A program made the position numbers and the translations under genes. A DNA stretch of 64,000 nucleotides from Blastomyces gilchristii SLH14081 (taxonomy: Eukaryota > Ascomycota > Eurotiomycetes > Onygenales > Ajellomycetaceae), in contig NW_003101677.1 in the NCBI RefSeq assembly GCF_000003855.2, forward strand, positions 1,409,506 to 1,473,505, given 5' to 3'. The stretch's first letter is position 1. Each line of letters opens with the position of its first letter. Shown one piece after another: positions 43,892-56,179 of the stretch. Below the pieces are notes generated by a model, which had not been told where the DNA came from, ran no database searches, and saw only the letters and a list, made by a program, of their open reading frames with translations.

Positions 43892-44755
43892 ATGAGAGTT
43901 ATACATGTTGAAAGAACCTTAGAATTGTCTAATCTAAGCAGTATCATTGACTCATCATCATATGAATTCCTTGTGAGTGCTGATCAGACTCATATAGTCA
44001 TTTATAACAGTATAGTACAAAACCTGTCTGAGCCTTTAAGCGCATTGATTCACAATGGCTAGATGAAAGAGTCTATTTCAGAAGATGATTCACTAGATAA
44101 TGTCAATGTTGACACCTTCACTGAATTTTACGAATTTGCATAAACAGGTGTATATAACACTCTCATCAAGTACTCTGAGAAAATGAGCATAATCACTTAG
44201 TTCTTCACGAACCTTGAAACCATAGCTGAAAGCAATGCTGAATTCAACAAAGTGCAGGAAGATAATAAGGTTTTCAATTCTTGATCAGGTAAAAAAGACC
44301 GGAAGAAGTCAAATTGAGCGGGATCTATATCTCTCACAGTCTATACTGTATACCTCTATGAGCAACTCTGGAAAAGTTTCAGGGCTCAGTCATTCAGTGG
44401 TGTGAAAGCTTCAGTCTCATCTCACTCATGCATTCTATTCCATGCAAAATTATACATGTTTGCAACAACATATCTCATTGAATCATTGCAGATTCAATGT
44501 CTAAAAAGTCTTCATCAAGATCTCTGTGACTTCTCACTGAACAGAGAAATAACATCTCTGATTCTCAACTTGCTTGACTTCACTTACACGCATACTGACA
44601 GATATGAGCCAGGTGAAAGATCTCTTCTCTGAAACTTGATGATTCATTACATTGCTTATGAGGTTCAGATGCTTTTAAATGATGACAGGCTTTAAATGCT
44701 TTTGAATGCAGATGAGGAGATGAGTTCAGATCTAGTGTGAAGACTTGCTAAGTAA
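43892..44755 (+). pseudogene. BTB/POZ-domain protein pseudogene
   Basis: One uninterrupted register of 287 codons from ATG 43892 to TAA 44753, with internal nonsense codons but no frameshift. The BTB fold is recognisable: FLVSADQTHIVIYNSIVQNL (a decayed FxVHxxxL), LIHNG-x-MKES, VDTFTEFYEFA-x-TG, then the C-terminal part LYMFATTYLIESLQIQCLKSLHQ and LDFTYTHTDRYEPG of fungal BTB proteins. Such proteins usually serve as Cullin-3 adaptors or transcriptional regulators. Single-exon, about the usual length. Stops include TAG at a former Trp in NG-x-MKE and several TGA. Confidence 0.8.
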
Positions 44756-45078
44756 TCTAGATTTTCAATGACCAATCAAGTAGATAGAAAGAATACAGAT
44801 CTTATAAAATATCTTAAAACACTAAAGATTTATGCTACCGCACTAATTTAGAGACAAGAAGAATAGTAAAAAAATTTTCTCTTTGTTTTCACTAGTAATG
44901 ATGTACTCTGCCCAGGTTGGGCAGCAATATTTATCATGAAATTTACAACTGAAAACACTCTTGTCTTTGCACAAGTCATTTTACCACACTATTGAATTGC
45001 TGTTAAATGATATATTCTACTCGATTTCCTGTCAGTTCTGCACATTGCAACCAATAACCAGTGATTTCAACATGGGTA
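44756..45078. other. short AT-rich spacer and left flank of LINE B
   Basis: No gene. It ends with the LINE target duplication TCAACATGGGTA (45067-45078). Confidence 0.5.
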
Positions 45079-46293
45079 GGAATTTCAAACACAATTCAAA
45101 AAATATTGAAATCTTCCAGTACAGTCACTGACTCTTTTCCATCTTCTACTTCTTCATCTTCTTCTTCAAATCAGAAGAAAACATATGCTCAAGTAGCAGA
45201 ATCTGCTGTCTCCAAACCTGCTAGTTCAAAATCTGCTCAAAATTCTGAGAAAACTGAGAAGAATATTACTCAGACCTCTGTTCATAGAAAAGAAAAAAAA
45301 GAAATGCAAAAAGAGAAGAACTTTCAAATCTTCAGAAATAGAAGACTTATTCTCAAAGTCTCAAATCAGGAGAGCTTGCAAAAAAACAAGCTAAACTCAA
45401 ATCTTATTTTCAGAATTAGAAATGAAATTAATCAGCAGTTCTTTTCTCAGTTAATGACTGATATTGAAGTTCAAAAACCAGTCATAGCTTCAATTGAGTC
45501 ATCTTTCTTTGAAAATTCTATTATTTTGACTACAATGCCTGAATTCAGTGCAGAATTCCTCATTCAGAATGAGAATCTCTGGAAATCAGCAATAGAATCT
45601 CTACTGAATACAACAATTCTATCTGAGAGAGATGAAAAGTGGGGCAAATTCATTCTTCATGATATTCCAGTTGAAATTTTTGACTGTGAGAAAGGAATGC
45701 TGCTTCTCAAAAATGAATTAGAAGAATACAATTCTATTCAACTGAGAAAAGAGCCTGTATGGCTTAATTCAATTGAGTTCAGACAGAGTAGAAGAAATGC
45801 CTCTGTTCTAGTGTATACAAAGACACTTGAACAATCAAGAATCTCTGAAGTAAGAGTAGCAGGTTTGAAAATGAGAGTTCATGAATACAAAGACTCAAGA
45901 ATGAATCTCAAAGCTCAAACACAGTGTTCAAACTGTCAAAGATATGAACACTTTGCAATCTCTTGTTTCAGAGACTCAAAATGCGCATTCTATGCTAGAG
46001 ATCACAAACTAGTGAGCATAAATGTGAAACATGCTCAAAAAGAGGTGAAATATGTCAACATACTCTGCTTAAGTGCTTCAATTACAAAGAAAAACATGCA
46101 TCTAGCTCAAAAGAATGTGTACTTGCTTCAAGAACTCAGAAGAACTGGAGTAAAGATAAAGCACAAAGTGAATCTAAAACTGAAGAGAAAAGTCAAGCTA
46201 GTAAATTCACAACTGCAAGCTCAAAAAGAAGAAACTCTCAACTATCTAGGTCTTCAAACTCCAATTTTCCAACTAAATGTAAACAGAATTTGA
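45079..46293 (+). pseudogene. LINE B ORF1, Gag-like protein (5' end probably truncated)
   Basis: An open frame of about 405 codons survives without a stop, unusual here. It has a Ser-rich N terminus (SSTSSSSSSNQKKTYAQVAES), a Lys/Glu-rich linker, a central domain (PEFSAEFLIQNENLWKSAIE, EIFDCEKGMLLLKNELEEY, RQSRRNASVLVYTKT) and a CCHC-like knuckle CSNCQRYEHFAISC near 45930-45970, with a second degraded one after it (CAFYARDHKLVSI, where one Cys is now Tyr). The visible start lies in flanking DNA, so the true initiator is missing. Such proteins bind the LINE RNA. Confidence 0.75.
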
Positions 46294-46450
46294 ATCCTCA
46301 AACATCTGTTAAGATTAGAGAATTGAGAAATGACTCTGATGATAGACTAGATAGAATGCAAGCAGTTGAGATTCCTGCTTTTTAAAATAGTTATAATCTA
46401 CTATCTGGTGATAGTGATTAGATTCTACTATATCTTCACTCTCTTTTAGT

Positions 46451-49400
46451 ATGAATGTACAACAAAAACAACAAAAAAAGTTTAAAAACTCTTCAAAAAT
46501 CACATTTATGCAAAACAATGTGAATAGAAACTCAAATTGCATTTATTCTTGTCTTCAGATTGCATTTGAAGAAAAAGTTGACTTTGTACTTCTTCAAGAA
46601 CCAAACTTTGATACTGAGCAAAAGTACATCATTTCTCATTCAAGCTATTACTGCTTTCTTCCTGAAAAATCTGAGATGAAATCAAGAGTAGCAATCTATG
46701 GAAGAAAAAGATCAAGATATCAATTTAATCTGAGATTTGACATCATATCTGACTCTGACATTCTAGTGGGTGACATTATAGATAAAGATAATGAGTTTGA
46801 TACTATTCAACTTATAAATATCTATAATGAAAAATCATTGAAAGAAAATAACAATACCTGGACAATTGATAGAGGATTTTTGAATATAACTTCCTTAAAA
46901 AACTCTATAATTGCAGAAGACTTCAATGCACATCATCTCTGATAAAACTCAGAGTGCACAAGAGCAGTAAGAGCAGATAAACTGGTTAAATGAACTTTTG
47001 AGCATTCAATAGATTTAGTTAACAAGTCTGATCAACAAACATTCTTTAGAAAAGACATGAAACAGAAATCTATTATAGATCTAACTTTTATGTCACAAAA
47101 TTTAATTGAAAAAAGACTTATAAACTGGTTTATTGATTCAAATGAAACCTCAGGATTGAGTCATGAGATCATTCAATTTGATATTGAACTGAGTGAAAAA
47201 CAATGAAGTGAAAATCCTCTTCTCTCTAATCAGTATAACTTTGAAAAAGCTGATTGAAAAGCAGTTGAAGAAAGAGTAAAACAGCTGAAATCTGAAAGGC
47301 AGAGTGAGCTCTATTGAAATCAAAGTCAAGATATCTCAAATGAAATGCTTGAGAATAGAGTAAAGCTGATTACATCTATTCTTCTAACAAGTATTGAAGA
47401 AAATATTCCAAAGAAAAAGTCTTCCGAGTATTCCAAACCCTGGTGAAATGAAAATATCACTTCTAAAAGAAAGCAATTAGTCACTGCTAAGAGAGATTGA
47501 AAGAATCACTTAATACCTGATGAAGAGTTCAAAGCTATTTGAAATGAATATTTTTCAGATATTAAAAAAGTCAAAACAGATTGCTGGAACAAATTTCTTG
47601 AAGAAGCACAAGGAAAAGAAGTTTTCAAAGCCTTCAACTATACTCAAACAAGAAGTGTAGCAAAGCTTCCAACCTTAGAATATGAATTTCAGAATGAATT
47701 ATATACAGCAAACTCTTTTGAGGAAAAATGTCAAGCTTTTATGAGAATTCTCTTCCAAAACTCATCACATTTAGAAGAGGGGAATATGTCATTTCATGAA
47801 TATATTGATGAAAATAACTGGGAATAGCCTGAGCTTACATATGATGAACTAGAGTCAGCAATATTCTCAAGTTCAATTAAAACTGCTGCAGAGCCTGATT
47901 CAATTAATCACTCAATTATTCAAAACACATATTTCTACTTGAAGAATGAATATTTTGAGCTCTTTTTCAATCTCTTAAAAAATGATTACCATTCTGAATG
48001 CTGAAGAGAAGCTACTGAAGTAATCCTTGCAAAACCTAATAGAAAGACTTCAATTCCTAAGTCATATAGAGTAATATCTCTGTTGAACTGTTTGAGAAAA
48101 ATTCTAGAAAAGATAATAGCTACTAGATTATCTTTTATAAGCTCTATTAGTGATTCTCTTCTATTTAATGAACAAATGGAAGATAGAAAACAATGTTCTG
48201 CAATTGATACTGTTCTCTCAGTTATTCATGATATTCAAGTAGCAAAGCATGAAGGCCTGGTCTCAACTGCAGTTTTTATTGATATAAAAGATGCATTTGA
48301 TCATGTTTCAAAGTCTAAGATGATTCAAACTTTGAAGATGTTAAAACTGCCACTTTCTCTAATAAAATGAGTCAATTGTTTCATGTCTAAAAGAATTATA
48401 CAACTATTCTTTGATGGAAGAAAACAAGATAAAACTGAGATAAAAATAGAAGTATCACAAGAATCTTCAATCTCATCTGTTTTATTTGCAATATACACTG
48501 CATATCTATTCAAGAATAGAGAGATGAAAATAGTGGAATCTCTAAGTTATATAGATGATATTGATCTACTCTACAGTTCAAAGACAATCAAAGAGAATTT
48601 AGAAGTAATTGAGAAAGCAGCAAAGAAAATCTTTATTAGAGCAGATATCAATCTAATTCAATTTAATATGAATAAAACTGAGCTAATTCACTTTTTTCTC
48701 AGGTTTAATGAGAAAGAACTAAGTCTAACTCTTTTGAATAAAGAGATTAAACCCAGTGTGAATATCAAATGACTAGGAGTATGGTTAAACTCCAAGTTGA
48801 ATTTTAAATATCATATTTAACAAAGAATCATCAAGACAGAGAGACTACTGAATAGTATAATCAGACTATCAAATACTGAGAGAGGTCTATTCTTTCAGGC
48901 TATGAGACAGTTATACATAGCCTATATTACCTCACTAGCTGATTATGAAGTTCAAGTTTGATGAGACAATTAAGGAAACTTCACAGAACTCTTTCAAAGT
49001 CTATAAAACAGAGCTTTGAGAAGAATTCTGAAAGCATTCAAGTCATCTTCTATTAAAGCAATGGAAATTGAAGCTTCAATTTCACCTCCTGCTATTCAAT
49101 TTGAAAAGGCCTGTATGAACTATGCTTTGAGAGTCATGAAGATGAGCTCAAATCATATAATCAGAGAAAGAGTCTCTTCTTCATTTTCATCAGTTAACTC
49201 AGGAAATGAACTGGATTGAAATAGATTTCTTGATTGAAATAAGAATAATACTTTAAAGAAAATGTCCTCTCAACTGTATAGACTATGTTCACTTATTAAG
49301 AATCAATTTTCTTCATTAAATGTTGAGAAAATTGATCATGAGAAGATATCTCTCTGAAGAGAAAAGCTGGAATCTCTCATAGACTTAGAAATAAGTGAAC

Positions 49401-50395
49401 TATCTAAAGAGAGAGAATATGAACAGCATTTGAAGAAGATCTCTATAATTAATATAAAAGACTCTATTCTGATTTACTCAGATGACTCAAAAAATGAGAA
49501 TTTGAATAGATTAGGCGCAGGCATTGCTTATACTGAAGATAATATTAATTTTATCTCAGATTTCTGGAATTTAGGCTGTGAATCTGAAGTCTTTGATGCT
49601 GAACTATTTGCAATAGTAAAAGCTTTCAAACTCATTGAAATAAAATCTTATAAAAGAGGAAATGATTTGAAAGAGGCATGGATATTCTCTGATAGTCAAG
49701 CTGCTTTAAAAAGACTTAGAAATAGTCAGATTCATAATGATCAAATAAATCTTGAACTGATTTTAAACTCTGTTTTGAAAATTCAAAAGAGAAGAATATC
49801 AAAACTGATAATTCATCTGCATTGAGTTCCTGCTCATATGAATATTCATGACAATGAATTGGCTGATTCAGCTGTAAAAAAGGGTTCAGAATTAAGCAGA
49901 TCTATTCAAAAAACAGTGTTCTGGTCTTTCATAAAGAGAAAGATAAAAGAATCTTGTTTAAACAAGTGAAATGAAAGCTGGCAGAATCAAAAGAAGAGTA
50001 TACATTATTCAAGATTTGAGACAAAATCAAAGTGAAAATCTTATTCAATTAAATGTAAAAAGAAAATATTCTCATCTATAATTCAGCTGAAACTAGGACA
50101 TGGTTATTTCAAATCTTATATACAAAGATTTGATGATAGATTTGATTCAACAGAGTGCTCATTCTGCAATGTGAATGAAAATCCTGAGCATATTGTAATG
50201 CATTGTGCATTATACAATAGTCTCAGAGTCAGATTAAAGAAAAAGTATGATTTAAATCAATTAAATATGAGGTTCTTATTCTCAACTGAGACAGGAACTA
50301 AATACTTAATAGACTTTCTATCAGAAACTAGAGCAGCTACAAGAAAATGGCTGAATTCAGAAGTATCTGAATATGAAGAGGTGGAAATTGACTAG
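46451..50395 (+). pseudogene. LINE B ORF2 (endonuclease - reverse transcriptase - RNase H)
   Basis: From MNVQQKQQKKF, the endonuclease domain shows FMQNNVNRN, LLQEPNFD and AEDFNAHH (normally GDFNAH). RT shows SYRVISLLNCLRKILEKI, FIDIKDAFDHV, QESSISSVLFAIY (normally QGSPxSPxLF) and YIDDIDLLY at about 48547. RNase H shows YSDDSKNENLNRLGAGIAY, FDAELFAIVKAF, FSDSQAALKRL and HMNIHDNELADSA. The end has CSFCN...EHIVMHC and stops TAG at 50393-50395. About two dozen TGA codons replace TGG; very few TAG or TAA occur. The register is kept throughout. Confidence 0.88.
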
Positions 50396-50780
50396 ATATA
50401 GTCTGTTAAAACAGCTATACATCATCTTTTAATAATTTTGTTTTGCTATAGTCTCTCTTTACTGTACTTATTTCCTTCTGTTCTTTTCTCTATCTATTTA
50501 ATGTGTCTATCTTTAAGACTATGTTCTCTTTTCTTTTGTCATAATATTTTCAAATGATTTCAAACTATCAGAAGGTGTTGAAATACTGCAATTTGTAAAC
50601 AGTTTTTGTATTCTGAGCTGGAATTTTCTGGTTTTGCATATTTGAAATTGATAAATGTATAATAGTTGACTCTATAGATATAGGAAAAACTCTGAGAACT
50701 AAAGATTCTCAGGTAGATGTCATAGTCTCTGACTGCATACATCTATAATTGAAGAATAATAATAATAATCAACATGAGTA

Positions 50781-52230
50781 TTTTATCGCTGATGATAATG
50801 AGCTTTGTCATGATTCTTCAGCCTCACATTGTCCTCAAATTCATTGATCTTATTATTTGTCACAAGTCAGAACTTCTACAAGCGCAAACAGCCTTTCATC
50901 TGATCTTATCAGATTCACAAGCCTCAGATAGCTTTAACTGCTGTATTTATTCTACTTTGTTACTGACTCTTCATGATCATTCTACTTACAGTGAGTGTAC
51001 TTCTTATTATTCTTCTTATTATTCTTATTCTTCTTGATGATGTCTTTGGCATTCTTTGTATCATCTCTGGTATTTTTGTCATTCAACAGTAGATGGAGTA
51101 GTATATTTCTACAGAGATCAAGGAAATCATCTTCTAGTGATGTGATATTATCATTCTTTGCTGCATAGTTCATGCAATCTCTGATAAAGGTTGACCACTT
51201 CTTGATGAGGCTGTTGAGAAGCTTTTTGAAGAATATGAAGTTGGAAATATTAGCATATTTAAAGCAGATATACTCAATATAAATTGTAAGCAGACATTCT
51301 ATGAATAAGTGATTGAAGTCATCATAGATAGCAGTTGCACTGATATCATTGAATTTCTTGAACAGGTGAACTCTGCAGATTTTCACCTGTTCTGAAAAGA
51401 ATACTGCTATGACATTTTATAGAGCAGCAGAACTTAGAAAATCTTGAAATATAGTAAAAAGAGATTTAACTTCAATAGAAATAGAAAATCATACAAAATT
51501 ATATAGTCAGAAGTTGTGTTCCTCTCAGAATTATTTCATATTCTTAGAGACATTTTTCAAGAGCTTGCTAGTGAGAATATCTTCTGTATGAGATTGCTTA
51601 ATAACAAGTAGAATCTCTTTCTTTCAAATGAGATAATCAGATATTGATTTGAGAAGACCTGGTTTTTAAGGTATTTAATATATTCATGAAATTCTTGAAG
51701 AACTCTGCTCAGTGCAGAGATATTCTCATAATTCTGAAAATAAGCAGCAAGATCAGAGCTTAAATTATTGTCATCATTGACAGTAGCTATAGCAGTAGAA
51801 TTGCTAGAAGCTCTTATCTGATATAGTTCTTCATTTATCTGAGCAATACATCATCTCAAGACAGTAGCTTCATCAGTCATATTATTGTTATCTTAATTAT
51901 TGTTATTATGTGATGATTTTCTCGCGGTTATTAAGATTGAAAAGAATTCAGATGCAGTAGTTTGATTCTCTGAAGTCTCTTCACAGTTAATTGATCTTGT
52001 ATTAACAGGCATTTGATATGAGATATTTGAATGAAAGAAGCAGCTATTTGAAAAGCTTATTGTATGATTATTACATAGTTATAACACTTCATAGAAGTGC
52101 AAGGGCTTTATAACCTGTGAGAGAGATTGAATGTGATTGATTAATTATTATCTAACTAGTAGCTAGTGAAAGCTAAATATATGTGTGTGAGTCACGTGAG
52201 TTAGAGCTTGTGTAGTAGCTTCAACATAGT
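50781..52230. other. right flank of LINE B with an unidentified relic
   Basis: Starts with a plus-strand frame of about 87 codons (MSILSLMIMSFVMILQ..., 50774-51037), whose ATG is made by the LINE target duplication; it overlaps the minus-strand relic and is doubtful. The right part (51900-52230) has no recognised feature. GTCACGTGAGTT near 52191 resembles a copia LTR start, but nothing else supports one. Confidence 0.35.
50982..51880 (-). pseudogene. unidentified minus-strand coding relic
   Basis: From an ATG at 51880 it reads MTDEATVLRxCIAQINEELY, SSDLAAYFQNYENISALSRV and FERKRFYLLLSNLIQKIFSL, then needs a frame change near 51390 to enter a clean 134-codon frame (51386-50982: HLFKKFNDISATAIYDDFNH, NSLIKKWSTFIRDCMNYAAK, ending in an Asn/Lys-rich tail). 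The frame change may be an intron or an indel. No family recognised. Confidence 0.4.
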
Positions 52231-52242
52231 ACTCTTATAATA
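52231..52242. repeat. SINE target-site duplication, left copy
   Basis: ACTCTTATAATA here, ACTCTCATAATA at 52614-52625, one transition apart. Confidence 0.7.
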
Positions 52243-52613
52243 GCTTCAGTGATTGAATGATTAATACAGTCATTCAGTAGCGCCTTGGGGTGGGAAATCA
52301 AGACATGTGAGTTCAAAACTCACAGATAATACATTAATTTCAGAACTCAAGCATCTCAGGTTTCTAATAAATACAGAGGTGTATAAATCACTGCAATAAA
52401 TTGCTCTATGTTTCTGAGCTGAGAAGTTATTATCACATGTATTTAATTGTCACTTCTTTGTATTTTCTATATTCTTGTTATCTTGACATGATCTCAACAC
52501 CTGTATTTCCTTCTGTATAATTAACACTTAGCCTGTATTTAACATCATACAAGAACTCATCATAAGCTCCGCTTGCATATGAGTATAATGAAAGAATAAT
52601 AATAATAATAATA
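52243..52613 (+). mobile_element. tRNA-like SINE with LINE-related (AAT)n tail
   Basis: 371 bp between 12-bp duplications. The head has an A-box-like GCTTCAGTGATTGA and, about 80 bp on, GTGAGTTCAAAACTCAC, a T-arm/B-box (GGTTCGAAACC type) altered by G-to-A and C-to-T changes; TGAATGA...TCATTCA forms a 7-bp hairpin between them. The body is followed by TTGCATATGAGTATAATGAAAG and (AAT)n. The LINE ends TGCATACATCTATAATTGAAG and (AAT)n, so the last 25-30 bases are clearly similar. It inserted next to or within hAT copy 3. Confidence 0.65.
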
Positions 52614-53242
52614 ACTCTCATAATAAGAAATACACAGTTAGTGATAAATATTGTAAAGACTCTGAAGAGTGAGTATTTTAAAAATACTGTGACTCTGCAA
52701 TCTTGATTTTTTTTATTTTTATTTTTCATTTTTTTCTTTTTCTTTTATTTATTTTTTTCTTTTTCTTTTATTTTTTTTCTTTCTCTTTTATTTTTTTTTT
52801 CATTGTGATTTTTTCTTGTTTTTGTTTTGTTTTTTGTTTTTTATTTTTTTTTTATATTTTATATTTTTTTCATAATTAAAATTATATGAATTATAATCTA
52901 TATTTAGAAAAGTAATGATATTTAGTAATACTCTCTATTTAATTTTCAATAAATCAGTACTATGTTATGATATTATGTAAGTAAGAAATGATTTCATAAT
53001 CTTATTTAATATTATTCTTAATAATAAGATTAGAATGAAAATATGACTAAGAATTCAAATATATTCTTTATCTGAAACTAGATTTTTATTTGAAAAGTGA
53101 ATCTGAGATCTGTAATATTTGAAATAATGTGATTTGAGATTAATGTAATGAATATAAATCATGATCAGAAGTAATACTTTTAGATAATATAATAACTATA
53201 ATATTTGATTCTGATCTCAGACACGGTCACACGGTCAGTCTA
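52614..53242 (-). mobile_element. hAT copy 3, 5'-terminal fragment
   Basis: Matches the first 620 bases of the hAT element (28767-29385) in reverse, ending at 53242 with the hAT terminus and followed by ATAGTGAC (53243-53250), the expected 8-bp target word; a homologous gypsy-B copy has ATAGTGAT at the same place near 61880. It is the most mutated of the three copies, yet the last 27 bases keep both CGG words. The left side is cut by the SINE; whether hAT sequence continues beyond it is unclear. Confidence 0.82.
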
Positions 53243-56160
53243 ATAGTGACTTCAGTGTGTAGAAGAAGATTATATCAATCATCTTATAAGTAATTACAGA
53301 ACTTATAAAGATAATTCTTTACAGTTTGAATTATTCATTCTAATATATTATCAGTCTCAGAGTAATAGGCAGTTGATAAACAGTATATAATCTTAAGAAC
53401 TTGACAGATTCTTGTTCAGAGAGTACTTATAAATTAACAGTCTTAATCTAATACTATAAATCTTAGTAATTCATGCATTTAATATAACAGACTTTTTAGA
53501 AAAGCTTCAGTAACTTGTTCAGTATTCATCTTATTATAAGATTTCAATATTACACTCTTACTTAATCAGTTTATAATGATCAGAATGTTTCTATAATTCT
53601 TACTCTTAGAGAGATTAACAGTGAAGTTAATTATTACATCTTATCAGATTCTATCAGAGATATTAAGTAATTTCAGCAGATCTTTTCTACAGTTCTTTTA
53701 TAAGATGATGAAGAAACAATAGTTATAGTTTCAGATAAAATATCTGATACTGTTTAATATCTTAAGCTAGTAGAACTCTTAAGAGATTATTTAATACAGT
53801 TGTTCACAATCTGAATAGTCAGTTATACAAGAGTTATACATCTCTTGTATTATTCAGATACATAAGAATTCAGAGTGAGAGACTCAGTGTTATTTACAAA
53901 ATTATAAAGTATTATTATCATTGATTAAACATTCTGAGATATCAGTTCTTATATATAGTTCTGAGAGAAATCAGAGTGCTTTCTATTATACTGCTTCAGT
54001 GAGCACTTAAAGAAGTTTATCAGTTTAAGCTGCTATATATCATAGTTCATCTAATATAGATTTAAGAGAAGTTAAGATATCAGTAACAGTTCTAAGCAGA
54101 GAAGTATATATAGTGTCATAAGCTGTTTTATCTTGATCAACTAGTATCTTCAGATTCAAGAGTCAGTGCTCTCAGTTCATTCAGTAAGTATCTGTTATAT
54201 TGAATGATATATTTTACTCTTATTATAAAAGAGTATCTGTCATTGAGTTCTAACTGTCAGAATGATATTGTATTGTAAAATAAAAGCAGCTTAAGAACTC
54301 AGATTATTATATCTGTTATTCAGTAAGTTTATAGATAGTTATAAAGTACTTGAGATTCTTATAATCTGTAATTATCTTAAATTTGAAGATACTTCAGAGT
54401 TCAGAGTCTTATTCTTCTAGATAGTGTATAATTATAAGAAGTTTCTTATCATAGATCTTATAGTTGTATTCAGCAGCACTCAGTTTCTTAGACATAAAGA
54501 CACATAATTATAAGATATTTTTATTATTATATTATAATATAACTCTCTCTGTAACATAGTTAGAGAAGTCAGCTTCAACAACTGTTTCATAATCAGAGTT
54601 AAATATCATTAGTAGAGAAGTATTAATAAACATCTTCTTTATCTATGTGAATACAGCTTCAGTATCTGCTGATTACTGAAATACTGAGTTTTTTCTGATA
54701 AGTTCTGTGAGTGATCTCACAATATCTGAGAAGTTTTATATAAATTATTAATAGAAGTTAGTAAATTCAATGAAGCTTCATACATCTTTCACAGTATATG
54801 AAGTGTCTCATTCAAGAATAATGAAGACTTCCTCAGAATTTATTCAAATTCTCTTATTAGCTTCTATGATAAAACCTAGATATTTAATACTCTTGACTTC
54901 AAAGTTATACTTGTCAATATCTATTGATAGTTCTGCTTCTTATAATTATAACAATACTTTTCACATGTGTTCTCAATATTCTTTTCTAAACTCATTAGTG
55001 AAGATGAGAATGTTATCAAGATATACAGATATAAATTCATTAAGAAAATCTCAGAGTACTCAGTTAATATACTTCTGAAATATACTGAGAGTATTGATCA
55101 GTTCAAAGAGCATAACTATTCATTCAAAGAGATTATAATATGTCTGAAATGCTATAAGTCATTCATCTTCTTCAGGGATACAGATTTTATAAAACACAGT
55201 AATGATATCTAGTTTAATAAATCATTAAGCTTGTCTGATACAAGCTAGAGTTTCATTGATAAGAGATAAAGAATAGCAGTTCTTCTTGATTAATCTATTC
55301 AATTCTTAATAGTTCACACAGAATGAGAGTTCTTTATCTGATTTCTTTGCAAAGAGAATAGAGGCTGCAGCGGAAGAATTACTAACATGTATAAATTCTT
55401 TATTCAACAGATCATTGAGTGTCTTTCAAAGAAGAAGAAGTTCATCTTAGAACATGTTATAAAGAGAGTCTTATAATAATTCAGAGTCTTTATTATTTTT
55501 CTTTTCTAACTTAATACTGTGGTTCACTTCTGAATCTTATAAGAAGAGTATATTTATAATATTATTATATCAGAAGATATCTAGATATTTATAATATTAC
55601 TGAGTGAGTTTTATATAAGAATCTGTTATTATGATATGAGATAACTTTTCTAGAGTCTTTTTAATATCAGTCAGACTAGCAGAGTAAATTATTACATGAT
55701 TCTGCTATCAGCAACCTTGTCAGCAATTCTGTCAGTGACTTCTTTTTCAGAGTATTTCATATGCATTGACAGAGATCTGTGTCAGGTTCATGATTTTATA
55801 AATATCATCTTCATGAATTCTATCATTGTTAGAGAATATTAAGCTTCTGTTTTAAGCATTCAGTAAGATGTCTTATTCAGATAGTCAGACAAGTTTTAAT
55901 ATAAGATTATAATTAAGATTATTAACTTCATATACATAGACATCTTCACATTGATATTCTCTGACATCTATGTTTAGTTTTATCATGTAGCAGGTGCAAA
56001 GATTCTTTGAACTGTTAAATTCTGTGAGAAGTCAGAGTCTTGATAAGAGAATACACTGAAGATTGTAATATCTTACAACTGAAGATTTAATTATTGTATA
56101 ATGACATAGATCACTGTCTATTATAACTTTCATATTATACATGTTATCTATCACAGTAGA
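53243..56160 (-). pseudogene. gypsy-B copy 1 pol (protease, RT, RNase H, start of integrase)
   Basis: RT read with TGA/TAG as former Trp or Gln: SILFAKKSDKELSFCVNYW (about 55360-55300), LNRLIKKNCYSLSLINETL, FIKLDIITVFYKICI, FQTYYNLFEWIVMLFELINT, and the active-site text YLDNILIFTNEF near 55020-54990 (YLDD with one D to N). Integrase-zone sequence lies at the left end. All frames are heavily broken. Confidence 0.78.
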
Positions 56161-56179
56161 TATAAGAATTGCATTCATT

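Larger units (their letters stand above)
45079..50768 (+). mobile_element. LINE B: nearly full-length Tad1-like non-LTR retrotransposon
   Basis: 5690 bp. The 5' edge is set by the 12-bp duplication TCAACATGGGTA (45067-45078) against TCAACATGAGTA (50769-50780), one G-to-A difference. The 3' end is (AAT)n. It carries ORF1 (Gag-like), ORF2 (endonuclease, RT, RNase H, zinc-binding end) and a 3' UTR with the conserved hairpin. There is no 5' UTR or clear ORF1 start codon, so a small 5' truncation is likely. Confidence 0.92.

Noticed and set aside
54770..55212. Plus-strand frames in the gypsy-B RT region
   Set aside because: They are shadows of the minus-strand RT; unlike the gypsy-A antisense frames they have no matching pair bounded the same way in the other copies.
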